From contig OX336389.2 of the NCBI GenBank assembly GCA_946902985.2, positions 1,009,639,441 through 1,009,703,440 on the forward strand: DNA of 64,000 nt, given 5' to 3'. Each line of letters opens with the position of its first letter. The first letter of the stretch is position 1. Positions 1 to 10,748 of this stretch are shown here, piece after piece. This stretch comes from Meconema thalassinum (taxonomy: Eukaryota > Arthropoda > Insecta > Orthoptera > Tettigoniidae). A model generated the notes under the pieces. That model saw nothing but the letters and a program-made list of their open reading frames with translations, did not search any database and had not been told where the DNA came from. Both the position numbers and the translations under genes were made by a program.

Positions 1-89
1 CGGTAATTTGAACACCATGACGGTAAACAATAGCTTGTGCTCTATTATCGACTGCCGCAAGCGAACCGCTACCAATAAATCAATTACCC

Positions 90-415
90 TCAGTCACTTG
101 GCAAGGGTTTGACACCCTCCATCCCTTCACTGTCCCTATCATCATCACCACCATCATTGTCTTCGTCAGAGCTAGATGTATTGCCAAGGTTAATAATCAT
201 TTCATCCACCGCGATATCCAGAACGCCTTCAGCATTTCTTTCTGTACATACTGTACGGCATGTGTCCAGTCCTCGGGTCGAACTTCGGCGAAGTAAAAGC
301 AAACGAAACTATGACAATGAAAGGAAATCCGACACAGTGGTTAACAAGCGACTGAAGCAATGCCTTCCCACACGACAGGAATTCTGTCACTTGTGTGGTG
401 TATTTTGCAGCCACA
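90..415 (-). pseudogene. C-terminal remnant of an IS630/Tc1-like DDE transposase
   Basis: Two overlapping minus-strand frames together read like the C-terminal tail of a multicopy insect DDE transposase. One frame has a segment like FAEVRPEDWTHAVQYVQK, and the next frame continues with VDEMIINLGNTSSSDED followed by an acidic Asp/Ser-rich end. In this family that tail follows a catalytic LPPYHxxLNPIE block, which is not present here. A frameshift near 230-300 separates the two parts, so it is a relic. The block itself survives in the related remnant at 45,213. Recognition is by motif memory, and the fragment is short. Confidence 0.5.
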
Positions 416-675
416 TTTTGGTGACGGGTGTTTGATAGTAGAATGTCGAGAACTGTGAGATATTGTTTTTAGTTTCTGAAAATGATGCATGTGTGACGCA
501 TTTGCAGTGAGTGTTTACACTGACTTTAAAACAATTTGGTATGTACATCTCCCCTGCGAAAGACCATGGAAAGGCTAAAAACAGTAAAATTCCTTACACC
601 ACGAATACCTCTTAATTTAGTTTTTTTAAAATCAAAGTCTGTAATAGAAAATAAAACAATGCGTAACGAAATTAA

Positions 676-912
676 GTAAGTCACTTTGACAAATACAAGA
701 TGTACTGTATGTCTACAACTTTCGTCTTAGTTATTGCATTTTTAAATACAAGATTGTTACTAGGACCTTCAGTTATACACAACACAAAATTAAGTTCCTT
801 TGACAGTACTAATTTCTGAATAGGAACTGTAGGCTAGTCATACACAAAATAAAATAAGTCACGTTGTCAATACTAGATTGTGGTTAGGAACTTCAGTCAC
901 ACAAAATAAGAT
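676..912. repeat. Degenerate ~60-bp tandem repeats
   Basis: The motif TAGGAMCTTCAG with flanking ACACAAAAT and TTTGACA/TTGTCAA recurs near 761, 821 and 884, with a possible fainter unit near 680. The period is about 60-63 bp. The rest of 436-978 is AT-rich with no coding potential. Confidence 0.5.
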
Positions 913-978
913 AAAACTAACAATAATCAAGGATTTATTAATTCAAGGCTTCTTTCGCTGCTTCAGCACGGGCGTAGT

Positions 979-1881
979 TCAATATCTTCGTTTCTTTTTC
1001 AATTCCTGGAGATCTTTCGTGGTTTTTATTTCGACTGCCACCTTAGCCGTCGCTTCCTTTTCCTCCTGGCTTCGCACCTGTTTTTCTTCCTTTGACATGG
1101 CGTAGGAGTTTCGTGCAGCATGGACCAGGCTCTTGCTCACGGTTATCCTTTCTACTCGTTCAGCTGCCATCACAGCGTCCAGAACAGTACGCATGCCAAT
1201 CAGACTTACTTATTTCTGATTGACAATCATGCACTCCTTGTTCGGGGAGAAACTTCTCTCTAGAGCTGCATTTCTGTGATACAAAATCAGTATCATTTTA
1301 ACGAAGCTTGTGAGATAGATTTTGGCAGGAACTGAGGAAGGTGCTGAAGCCAGTAATTCAGACCACGGCACGTCGAGCCGTGGCTCTTTTCCGTTGAACT
1401 GCTTCAAATCCGCAGTGACGGAGGGCAGTCTCAGAAGTGCGGAGTAGCTGCTCTTGATGCGGTTAGCCATTGCGCCAGAAAGCAAATTCTTCTGATTACA
1501 AAGAATTTCCAGGGCAATGACGATCCTATCTTCTGCCAACTTAGGAGTCTCAGCAACCACTATAGGGTCTAGGCAGGAAAAAGCACGAGTCATCTTGTAA
1601 GCAAGAGATGACCTCTCTCTGATTTTTTCAGCCGTACGAATGTACAATTTTCGGCAGTTGGTGCGAAATTGCAGTGCATCTGTGTCTGGAATTTTCTGAG
1701 ATCTTGAGCAGTTAGCTTCTTTAAGAGCTGCTCTTGTCGAGAAACCCAGGTCTAAAAAACAACTGGTCTCCACTGTGAATAACAATGTGGACTGATTCCC
1801 GTCTGCCATTGTCAGCAACGAGCGCGGCAGGCGCAGCCCAGTGCGGAGAGGGTACGGCCGGCGATCGGTCAGGCAAAGCAT
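979..1881 (-). pseudogene. hAT-like transposon-derived protein, C-terminal half, one in-frame stop
   Basis: A 223-codon frame (1210-1881) and a 71-codon frame (979-1194) are in the same phase and are separated by one TAA at 1210-1212. Read together they end in ERSFSPNKECMIVNQK, stop, then a helical charged tail (SKSLVHAARNSYAMSKEEKQ). This resembles the ERGFSVNKECLVEN ending of abundant uncharacterised insect repeat proteins, which I believe relate to hAT transposons. The upstream part (CSRSQKIPDTDALQFR... ERSSLAYKMTR) also fits that family. No N-terminal zinc finger or catalytic block is seen, so this is a fragment. The first Met at 1881 is probably not the true start. Confidence 0.55.
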
Positions 1882-1899
1882 ACATTCGACGTTGGCTGA

Positions 1900-2950
1900 G
1901 TACTCATCACGCTTAGCGGTCTATCTGTGGCAAAAATTGCGGATGGCAGCGCGGTCTGCATGCGAAATAGAGGGCCAAGTGGGAAGACTCTTTCGAGCGT
2001 TCGGAGGCTAAGAAGTCGAGCATTATGAGACTTTTCAAGATTTCCCGTATCAAATTAGAATTTCCCGTATATTTTCCGCATTTTTCCCGGGTCACTAAAA
2101 GTCCCGTACATTACTCACATATCTTTTATCGCTCGACACTCTGGCTACCCCAACACTTCCGGGCCGGTCCGAAATAATCGCTCAAGTGGGTTAAAATTCA
2201 TAAAACCCCTGCAAAAGTGAAATTAGCTATATATAGCGAATAACGTGTTCACGGCAGTTGCCAGCTTGCCACTCCCCGCGAGTGCTAGTGCGCAGCGAGC
2301 ATCGCGACGGTGTAGTTTAGACCAGGTGTGTCGATCCCATCGCATGCGGCCCACGGTGATATTTGCTCTATCACATCGCGTTCGGCCCGCAGTGATTTTT
2401 TAAGTTATAATATTATTTATGAAATAAGTAATTCTATTTGAAATAAGATAAACTTGAAAGAGCAAGACTTTATCCGTTCACAACACACGTGTTTGTGAAA
2501 GTACATCTTACTCAAAACATGGAGAAATATATCCGTTTTAAGAAATACCCAGCCCAGACTTTTATTAATGATCCTACCTACCGCGCATCGCTTTGAAGTC
2601 TCCGTACATTGTTGACCGCGCGGTAACGTCACTACTTTCAAAGGCGAGTGTGTGCCAGATGTTTTATTGTCGTTACATTGTAGAACTTTCTGGTCAAGTA
2701 GAGATTGCGATCAATTTCCGTTAGTGGGATTTTAGGGTCCCCAGTGACATAACGAATGACGTGTTGAGTTGATGCTCGGATGTTCGAGGTTTTCGCGGAG
2801 TTGCTATAATGGTCTGTAATGGGCGATGCCGTCTTTTTGCTGTTCTGTGAAGGTTAATATGCTGTGGATCTTTTTGGTAATGTAATTGAATGGATATATT
2901 TGTTGTAATGTTGGATAGTATGTAATCTGAAATGAAAAGACTTATGTATG
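1900..2950. other. Non-coding stretch with TCCCGTA repeats
   Basis: No gene is supported. Around 2040-2110 the word TTTCCCGTAT or close variants occurs several times. A GC-richer patch at 2260-2400 contains two similar phrases (GATCCCATCGCATGCGGCCC and ATCACATCGCGTTCGGCCCG). The small minus frame at 1913-2095 covers the TCCCGTA repeats and is judged non-coding. Confidence 0.4.
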
Positions 2951-3119
2951 AATAATATCGGTTTTATCGGTGATTATGATTTTTTTAAAGTGTTGGTGTG
3001 AGTATGTTCGACTGTTTTTGTATATCGAAAGGGCTGGTATGAGGTTCAAAAGAAATGATGTGAGTGTGAAGGTAGGTGCTCGAGTTTTCCTGGTAAGTAA
3101 TGTAGGATTTTAAATTACT

Positions 3120-4202
3120 TTGTATGATTCGTTGCATTTGGAAGGATTGCCCTTTTTATTTGTGTATCTAATAATGGCTGGAGTTGCTGGGCCTAGTTGT
3201 TCTGATAGTGAGGAAGAGGTAAGGGAAGGACCACCTGGATCTATGACCCTGATAATTTTATTGGGTATATTGGGAACTGTTGAGAGTAGCATAGCCTATG
3301 CCCGGGAGAATGGTTTGCTTTGAGCATGCGTGTCCCAAATGTCGGAAAAGTTTGAAAGAACTAAGGTGTCGGCATCCAAGAGGTTGAATGGGGTTATGTG
3401 CTGGTGCAGTAAGTGCTCTTTGTGGCGCAGTATCCGAAAGGGATCTTTCTTTTCTCGTGCACGTTTAGGGATTAGGGAAATTGTTTTATTGGCCTATTGC
3501 TTTTGTTGGCGGATGCCTATTAATTTAGTTGTGCATGAGCTGAGTGCTTCTAAGGTGACTGTGGTTAATTGGTTTTGTTTCTGCCGGGAAATATGTAGTG
3601 TGTGGGTACGTGAGCGGTGGCCATTTGGAGGGGAGGGGGCTAGTGATAGAAATTGATAAAAGTTGTTTTGGGAAGAGGAAATTTAATCGGGGTAAGAGAA
3701 TGAAGAATACTTGGGATTTTGGTGGTGTAAATCAGGGTAGTAATGGGAGGGATTGTTTTTCGAAGTGGTAGAGAAAAGGGATAAGGGTACTTTATTCAAA
3801 GTTATTAAGAAGCATATTAAGGGAGGGACTACAATTTATAGCGATAAGTGGGCTGCATATGTGGGTATAAATGATGAGGGATTTGAGCATTTTTCGGTGA
3901 ATCATTCTGTTGCTTTTAAGGATTACACTACTGGGGCTTGTGCTAATACTATTGAGGGGTTTTAGTCTGCAGTAAAATACAGTGTGGGGAAGGGTAAAAG
4001 ATGCGAAGGGTTGTTGCAGACCCATTTAGATGTAGATGAGTATGTGTGGAGAAAAAGTGTCGATTCCGGGGTGTGTGTCTTTGCACGGTTCTTGAGCGAT
4101 TGTCGCAGGATATACTTTCCCAGTGTGAGTGAAAGTTTCTTTATTCGAAGCCAGGGAATGAATACAATACATTGTGGTGGGCGAGCTTGGGGGTTAGCAT
4201 GA
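3120..4202 (+). pseudogene. Merlin (ISXO2/IS1016-like) transposase, frameshifted
   Basis: Pieces in shifting plus frames line up as a Merlin transposase. There is a zinc-ribbon-like start, CPKCRKSL near 3340 and CWCSKC near 3400, followed by SLWRSIRKGSFF. The DDE core begins with the first acidic residue in VIEIDKSCFGKRKFNRG near 3640. The second is in TTIYSDKWAAY at about 3830, and the third lies in ACANTIEGF at 3940-3960. YVWRK near 4045 is a typical end motif. At least three frameshifts (near 3390, 3640 and in the T-run at 3755) and a stop at 3963 inactivate it. Terminal inverted repeats were not found by eye. Confidence 0.85.
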
Positions 4203-4209
4203 GAAAATG

Positions 4210-4786
4210 TCAGGTGGGAAGGATGTACTTCGTACCTTATTCTTAATAAACCAAGGTCTAAATTAGGTAGTTATTAACGAGTTCAAGAACCCCTGTTGCG
4301 TAGATATGCCTCATTAGATTATGCGAGGCGGGGAAGAGATTGGTCGTTAATAGTCGAGATTGTCCTCCTCAGTTGGCATACATTATTACACGTTAGTTCA
4401 CTGCTGAATGAAGAGCTTTTTTTATTTCATTTATGAAGTAATGATTAAGTTTGTTTTAATTTATTAATTACAATTATTCACTTCAGGAGGATAGGGATTT
4501 TTTTTTTGTTATGTACATTAATAGCAGCGGAAAAGTGCTACATTTTGGTTAAATAATTATTGTTCTTTAAAATATCTTTTGTAAGTTAATGTTGAATGGT
4601 TTTTTTTCCTTGGAATTCGTTTCAATTATTTTATGGAAACGATAAATAATACTGGGGAACAAAAAGAAAACTTGTGTGTGGTGTCTGGAATATAAAAACA
4701 GATTCTGATCATAATTGCGCTGCTGATTCCAAAATTGCTGTCCATTTTGTTCTATCAGCTCTAGTATTTTAAAGATATTGATAATT
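4210..4786. other. AT-rich stretch, nothing recognised
   Basis: Long runs of A/T with no ORF, RNA or TIR signal that I can support. It may include the 3' flank of the Merlin relic. Confidence 0.3.
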
Positions 4787-4890
4787 ATGTGATAATTTAT
4801 TATAGTAATTAAGAAATTAGGATCACGGAAGAACAGTACTGTGGACGATGGGATACGCATATGATGGCGGAATATTGTTGGAGCCTCCAT
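4787..4890. repeat. 104-bp direct repeat, copy 1
   Basis: Matches 4971-5074 over the full 104 bp with only a few mismatches (for example GATCACGGAAGAAC versus GATCATGGTAGAAC). Starts at ATGTGATAATTTATTATAG and ends GTTGGAGCCTCCAT. Confidence 0.85.
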
Positions 4891-4970
4891 CGAGAATGTA
4901 CAGAAATAACAAATCGCAGAAAATCACAGAAACGTGGATTCAGCGATGTGCCAAATTGAAGGTGTCATAA

Positions 4971-5074
4971 ATGTGATAATTTATTATAGTAATTAAGAAA
5001 TTAGGATCATGGTAGAACAGTGCTGTGGACGATGGGATATGCATATGATGGCGGAATATTGTTGGAGCCTCCAT
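4971..5074. repeat. 104-bp direct repeat, copy 2
   Basis: Second copy of the repeat at 4787-4890, offset by 184 bp. The similar small minus-strand frames over the two copies come from this duplication and are not evidence of a gene. Confidence 0.85.
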
Positions 5075-5867
5075 GCTAGGCATTACGTCACAGTGAACAA
5101 GAAATGGATAACGACTAACTACAAATTTAAAAAAAAACGTTGTACCAAAAATATGTGTTATCTTAATGAAGAACTGGTGTTTATTTATCAATGATTTAGG
5201 CTTAATTGAATAATCTAATATGCCATAACGTGGGAAGGAGAGCTGATATGCAAAAACTAAAACCACTTTCAGAATCTACGACCCAAGAACATCGCAAAAA
5301 GGGACTAATATCTTAGATACAAAAATTGTGTTCCCCAGTGAAATGTTTAATTTATTAACCTGAGTAATAGGCTTATTTAATTTAATTTTTTAAAGGAAAG
5401 CTATATTCTTACATAGTTTCAGAAGACATTCTGAAAGGAATTTTTTATTTAGTTAGGAACTGGATGTGAACTTTTACTTTAGGATTTATAATATTTATAA
5501 TTAAATTTCAAGATACAAAGCTTATTTTATTTATTTTGTTATTGATAGTGAAATGGTTGTTAAGTTTGTTATTATTTGTTGGTTAAGAGTGTTTGGTGTA
5601 TGGGTGGATTGAATGTCTTTTATTGTATGCTTGGTTGATGTGAAAATGTCTTTTAGGAATTTCAATGATTATTTTGGCTAGGAAATAGCAAGTTTGGGAA
5701 AAGAAAGATCCCTTTTTGATTCTCGTTGCAATGAATACTTTATTGCTCAGAGATAGCTATATATATATGTATGTTATGAGGTAAGTAGTAGTTGATGTTT
5801 CTTTGTTTATTGCATGATAATTGCCAAATATGTTTAACTACTATCGCTGCGTATATATTGAGAACTC
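5075..5867. other. AT-rich non-coding stretch
   Basis: No coding, RNA or repeat signal found beyond low-complexity ATATAT near 5760. Confidence 0.3.
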
Positions 5868-5881
5868 ATTGATGTTGAATT

Positions 5882-6214
5882 GAAAATGAAAATCCACAGC
5901 CTGCTTCCAGTCTCCGACCGGGTCAGGAATGGAATGAATGAAGCCCCCATCTAGCGGCGAGGATATGAACTGTGCCGGCTGCCGAGGCCTGACGTTCTCC
6001 TCTGGGGCAATGATTAAATGAATGACAGATGAAATGAAATGATAGTGGAGTGTGTTGCTAGAATGAAATTTTGACAGGGAAAACCGGAGTACCCGGAGAA
6101 AAACCTGTCTGCCTCCGTTTTGTCCAGCACAGATCTCACATGGAGTGGCCGGGATTTGAACCACGGACCCAGCGGTGAGAGGCCGGCGTGCTGCTGCCTA
6201 AGCCACGGAGGCTT
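5882..6214 (-). mobile_element. tRNA-derived SINE with 14-bp target duplication
   Basis: The right end read on the minus strand is tRNA-like, with an A-box-like CCGTGGCTTAGGCAGC and a B-box GGTTCAAATCCCGG (6149-6162). A non-tRNA body follows (CCGGGTACTCCGGTTTTCCC). The insert is flanked by identical ATTGATGTTGAATT at 5868-5881 and 6215-6228. The tRNA head should carry the internal RNA polymerase III promoter, and mobilisation would depend on a partner LINE. No intact tRNA fold is claimed. Confidence 0.9.
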
Positions 6215-6228
6215 ATTGATGTTGAATT

Positions 6229-6975
6229 AATGTTGCGAATTACTAAGATGGAAAATAGACCATTACAAAAGGTCTGATATAAGTCTGATGAAGACTATGG
6301 GGATATAATTATTAATTATGATTTGTATCTGTTTAGGGAAATTTTTCAGCGTAGTTGATGATATGCGGATGTAGTTTTGGTGATGTTTGATGATTTGGTT
6401 ATTATTGTCTCCATTTTGTTCCCTTGTTCGAGGTTTAAAACAGTGTTTCTTTACTTGCCAATGTCATAATATGCGTAGAAGTGAGGTAGACTGATGACTT
6501 ACAAAAGTTCATACATTACTATTACCTTTTACTTCTTGCATTACATTGAAAAGTTGAATTGTACTGCTCTAAAGCCATTGGTAGATACGGTGCTTTGTTA
6601 GACAACGGTGTTGATGAAATCATTGGTCGCTGCAAGGTGAAATGTTCTACGAATGAAAATTACTGTTTGTTAGAAGAAAGGGGGTCCCTGAGGTTAGCCG
6701 CAGGTTAGGTTTGTGTCTGTATGGAAAGCCTTATTAACAAAATGGCTGCATTGATGTAGTATTGATGACATTATGAAGGACACTAATTTTTTTTACCTGG
6801 CATGCATATGGGAAAATGTTCGGGAATTAAGGGTTTTGGGATGGTGAAATGGAGACTGAAATTGGCATTTAGAATAATATTTGGAAAGGAGATGTGTAGC
6901 GTGTTTATGTTGATTCCCAAACTAGGTGTACGAAAGATTCTGATTCAGAATCATTTTTTGGAACTTGTAATTTAA
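6229..6975. other. Non-coding stretch
   Basis: No ORF of note and no recognised RNA or TIR. Confidence 0.3.
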
Positions 6976-7151
6976 AGTTACAAAATATGTATGCCTCTCT
7001 TTATTTCATCTACATAGGTGAAGTAAAGAAAGCGATACGGATTGAAATTTTGCCATTTCACTTTACATTTTTGAAATATGATTCCCAATCTTAGTTGACC
7101 TATATAGGTAAAGTGAAGAAAGCAATTGTCATTTAAATTTTGGCATTTCAG

Positions 7152-8582
7152 TATCATCTTCATTACCCCCTTTCCAGCTGACACTGGGTGGGGGCAAATA
7201 TGGTTCATCTCCACTTTGTTCTGTCGTTCCACCAATCCTCTTCTGACACGGTGTTCCAATCCAGGTTCCGTTTTCAAATGCTATTCTTCACCGAGTCCAT
7301 CCAACGCATTATTGGTCTTCCTCGTCCTCTCTTCCCTGTCATCCGTCGTTCCAGTGCTCGTCTTGGTAGCCTTACTTCATTCATCCGTTTGACATGTCCA
7401 AACCATCTCACTCTGTTTTGCTCCAGTTTGTCATTTAGTTTCTGTACTCACAGTTCTTTCCGTGTATCTTCATTTCTCACTCTGTATCTCCTTGTTTTTT
7501 GGACCATACTTCTCAGGAATCTCATTTCAGCTGCCTGTACTCGGCTCTCATCCCTCTTAGTCATTGTCCAAGTTTCTGCCGCGTATGTCATTATAGGAAC
7601 ATAATATGCTTTGTACATAACTTCTTTAGCCTTAATTGGTATATCCTTGTTCCATACTAGTGCCCGTACCTGTTGGTAGAAAGCACTCCCGAGTTGTATT
7701 CTTCTGCTAATTTCCAAATCTAGTCGTCCATCTTCAGTCAGTTCACTTCCCGACTCCGACTTTCTTCGGCTTTTCCCAATTAATTGGGGTCGCCGGAGCC
7801 ATCCATGCTCATTTTGGTTTTGGCCGGGGATTTAAAGCCGGATGCCCTTCCTGACGCCACGAGATTTTTCAGGTGAAAATTCCACCCCGCTGTCACCGGG
7901 ATTCGAACCCCGGCCGTCCGGGTGAAAGACGAGCAGCTAAGCCACTGCGCCATCACGCTCCCCAGTCAGTTCACTTCCCAAGTATTTGAAATGTTTCACC
8001 ACTTCCAATTCCTTATCTCCGACTTTGATTACTCCTTTTCCTTCTTTCTTACCTCTACTCATCACCACAGTTTTACTTTTCTCCACATTTATCTTCAATG
8101 CCCATTGCTCAATCTTTTCATGTATTACGTCTAACAGTTCTTGTACCTCAATCTCATCCTCGCCCCCAGATCACAACATCGCCTGCAAACAACATTACCT
8201 TCATCTTTGCCTTACTATAGTCTTTCATTGCTGCCTTCATGTCACCATTAAGAACAATAAGGGTGACAACACACTTCCTTGCTTTAGTCCAGTGTCAATT
8301 TTAAACCATTCCGATGTTCCGACTCTAGTCTTCCCACTACTGTAGCAATCCATGCACATTCCATATAGCATGTGTCTCAGTTCCTTGCCTATCCCCCTAT
8401 TTGTTAAGCTTTCCCAAACTTTTGTTCTAGGGATGCTATCATGCTATCATAGGCCCTTTCTAGATCAATAAAAGTCATTACCATATCCTTCCCATATTCC
8501 CAACTCTTTTCAATGTTCTGTCTCAGAATGAAAATGGGTTCCACTGTTGACCTGCCCCCTCTAAATCCAAACTGCTCCTCCT
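7152..8582 (-). pseudogene. 5'-truncated RTE-type LINE (reverse transcriptase fragment)
   Basis: Minus-strand frames give RT motifs: GFRGGRSTVEPIF and MTFIDLERAYDS near 8400-8580, then an FAGD-type palm motif in a shifted frame, and the C-terminal part YYVPIMTYAAETW with RVRNEDTRKEL at 7448-7717. It begins inside the RT domain, so the endonuclease is gone. The 3' end abuts CATCTTCAT-type sequence at 7152. A 9-bp duplication GCATTTCAG (7143-7151 and 8583-8591) marks insertion into the satellite. Frameshifts are frequent. A SINE sits inside it at 7752-7962. Confidence 0.85.
7752..7962 (-). mobile_element. tRNA-derived SINE inside the LINE, 17-bp target duplication
   Basis: The minus-strand head reads GATGGCGCAGTGGCTTAGC (A-box region) with B-box GGTTCGAATCCC (plus-strand complement at 7898-7909). 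A body follows containing GGAAGGGCATCCGGC. CAGTCAGTTCACTTCCC occurs at 7735-7751 and again at 7963-7979. Removing the SINE and one copy restores continuous LINE sequence, so the SINE is younger than the LINE. Confidence 0.92.
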
Positions 8583-9213
8583 GCATTTCAGTTTATATTT
8601 GTAAAACATGTATTCCATCTTCACCTATATAGGCGAAGTAAAGAAAGCGATACGCATTTAAATCTTGGCATTTGAGCTTATATTTATGAAATGTGTATCC
8701 CCATATTTACTTCACCTATATAGGTATAGTAAAGAAGGCGATATGAATTGAAATCTTGGCATTTCAGCTTATATTTATGACTTATGTATCTTCATCTGTA
8801 CTTGATCTATATAGGTGAAGTAAAGAAAGTCATATGGATTGAAATGTTGGCATTTCAGCTTATATTTATGAAATATGTATCCCCATCTTTACTTGGCATA
8901 TATAGGTGAAGTAAAGAAAGTCATACCCATTGAAATCTTGGCATTTCAGCTTATATTTATGAAATATGTATCCCTATCTTTACTTGACCTATATAGCTCA
9001 AGTATGGATGGGGATAGATGTTTTATAAATATGAGCTGAAATGCGAAAATGACGATGTGTTTCGCGATCTTTACGTTACCTATATATCTCAAGTAAAGAT
9101 GGGGATACATATTTTTTAAATATAAGCTGAAATGCGAAAATGTCGATGTATATCACGATCTATACTTGAACTACATAGCTGAGGTAAAGATGGAAACACA
9201 TATTTCATAAATA

Positions 9214-10602
9214 CGCTGCCGGAAAAAAAAATAGGACACCCTTTTAGAGGTCACCAATTCACTCAAGATTTATTGTGGCAACAGTGCATATGGAGTACAT
9301 GAAATGATTAAATATACAGACCAATAGGTCAAGCGGTTCAGAGATACCAGGTATCGACACTTGCTGTGAAACACCCATATTAGTACGCGGTATAGCCTCC
9401 ACAAGCGGCAATGCAGGCACTGACTCTTGCATCCAGTCGATCATACAGATGGGGAATACTGTCTTGGGATACGTTATTCCACGCCGGCTCGACCTGCTCA
9501 CACAGTTCTGTAAGAGTTGAGGGTGGACGAGTCGCACGAGTCACTTGTCGGCCCATCATGCTCGATTGGCGACAAGTCCGGCGATCGCGCTGGCCAGGGA
9601 AGTTTCTGCACAACTTCCAGTGCACGTTGAGTCGCACGGGCGGTGTGTGGGCGAGCATTAACCTGTTGGAATAACACATCGCCTTCCTGTTACATGAACG
9701 GCAAATGAATGAGTCTAACAACATCCTGCACGTACCGAGCGCTGGTTAGCGTTCCCTCCACAAACATCAAAGGTATACGTGAGTTGTAGCTTGTCGCACC
9801 CCAGACCATAAGGCCTGGGGTGGCGCCGGTGTGTCTTGGACGAATGCACTCGACGACACAGCGCTCACCAGGTCTACGTCGAACGCGCCAACGACCATCA
9901 CTTACGTGCAGGCAGAATCTGCTTTCATCGCTAAAGACCACGGCGCGCCATTCCATCTTCCAAGTGATCCTCTGACGGCACCAGTCGAGCCGTGCCCGTC
10001 GATGCTGTGGCGTGAGTGGCAGACGGGCTAGAGGTGTGCGTGCCTGTGGTCCCACTGCTTGTAACCGTTTCGCAACAGATCGTGTTGACACTTCTAGGCT
10101 CACAAACCCTCGTATCTGTGCTGTGGTAGCTGTACGATCTGCCACTGCTGCCCTCACAATACGACGATCCTGGTGGATGTCCTGAACCTCGTCTACGGGT
10201 GTGAGAATGTTCACGTGACCACTAATACCAGCATCGTTGCACAACGGACACAGGGCGTCCAACTTGTGTGGCAATTCCCCGAAAGGACCATCCCGCCACT
10301 CGGAAGGTCACAATTTGACCCCTTTCAAACTCGCTCAGTTGGCTGTAGGAAGCACGAGTGCGTCTCCGTGGCATTGTACCTGCTTGCTTCACACGTTTGC
10401 ACCATGATGAGCCGTATCGCTGTGAGCTTTCCCTATTAAATGGTAGACAGAGATGGCGCTCTGCTAGCTATGCTACTGCGCTGTTGGCGGACGACGTTGA
10501 AACCCTTATCAGTACATCTACTATTCCCCTGGTGGCATCTGCCGTCATCGGATCAAAATCGACGTCTTCATTTCAGGTGACCTGATTTTTTCCCCGGCAG
10601 TG
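9214..10602 (-). mobile_element. Tc1-like DNA transposon, degraded
   Basis: The ends are imperfect inverted repeats, CGCTGCCGG on the left and CACTGCCGG on the right (complement), each followed by an A-rich run and flanked by TA (9212-9213, 10603-10604). The satellite resumes exactly on both sides. A 194-codon minus frame (9690-10274) has helix-turn-helix-like sequence, then the first catalytic Asp in VVFSDESRF. A separate frame downstream gives DNARPHTARATQ and PARSPDLSPIEH, the second Asp and the Glu. The frame break between them makes it inactive. Confidence 0.88.
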
Positions 10603-10748
10603 TATCAGCTGAAATGCGAAAATGTCAATGTGTATCGCGATCTTTACTTGACCTATATAGCTCAAGTAAAGATGGGGATACATATTTTATAAATATAAGC
10701 TTAAATTAGAAAATGTGTATGTGTATCGCGATCTTTACTTGACCTATA

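Noticed and set aside
1913..2095. Minus frame MTREKCGKYTGNSN...
   Set aside because: It spans repeated TCCCGTA words and has no recognised domain; treated as non-coding.
4567..5266. Two similar 107-108-codon minus frames
   Set aside because: Their similarity is due to the 104-bp direct repeat; no domain is recognisable.
6149..6214. Possible tRNA gene at the SINE head
   Set aside because: A and B boxes are present but the element has a SINE body and target duplications; the same holds at 7,898, 17,303, 35,958 and 44,866.
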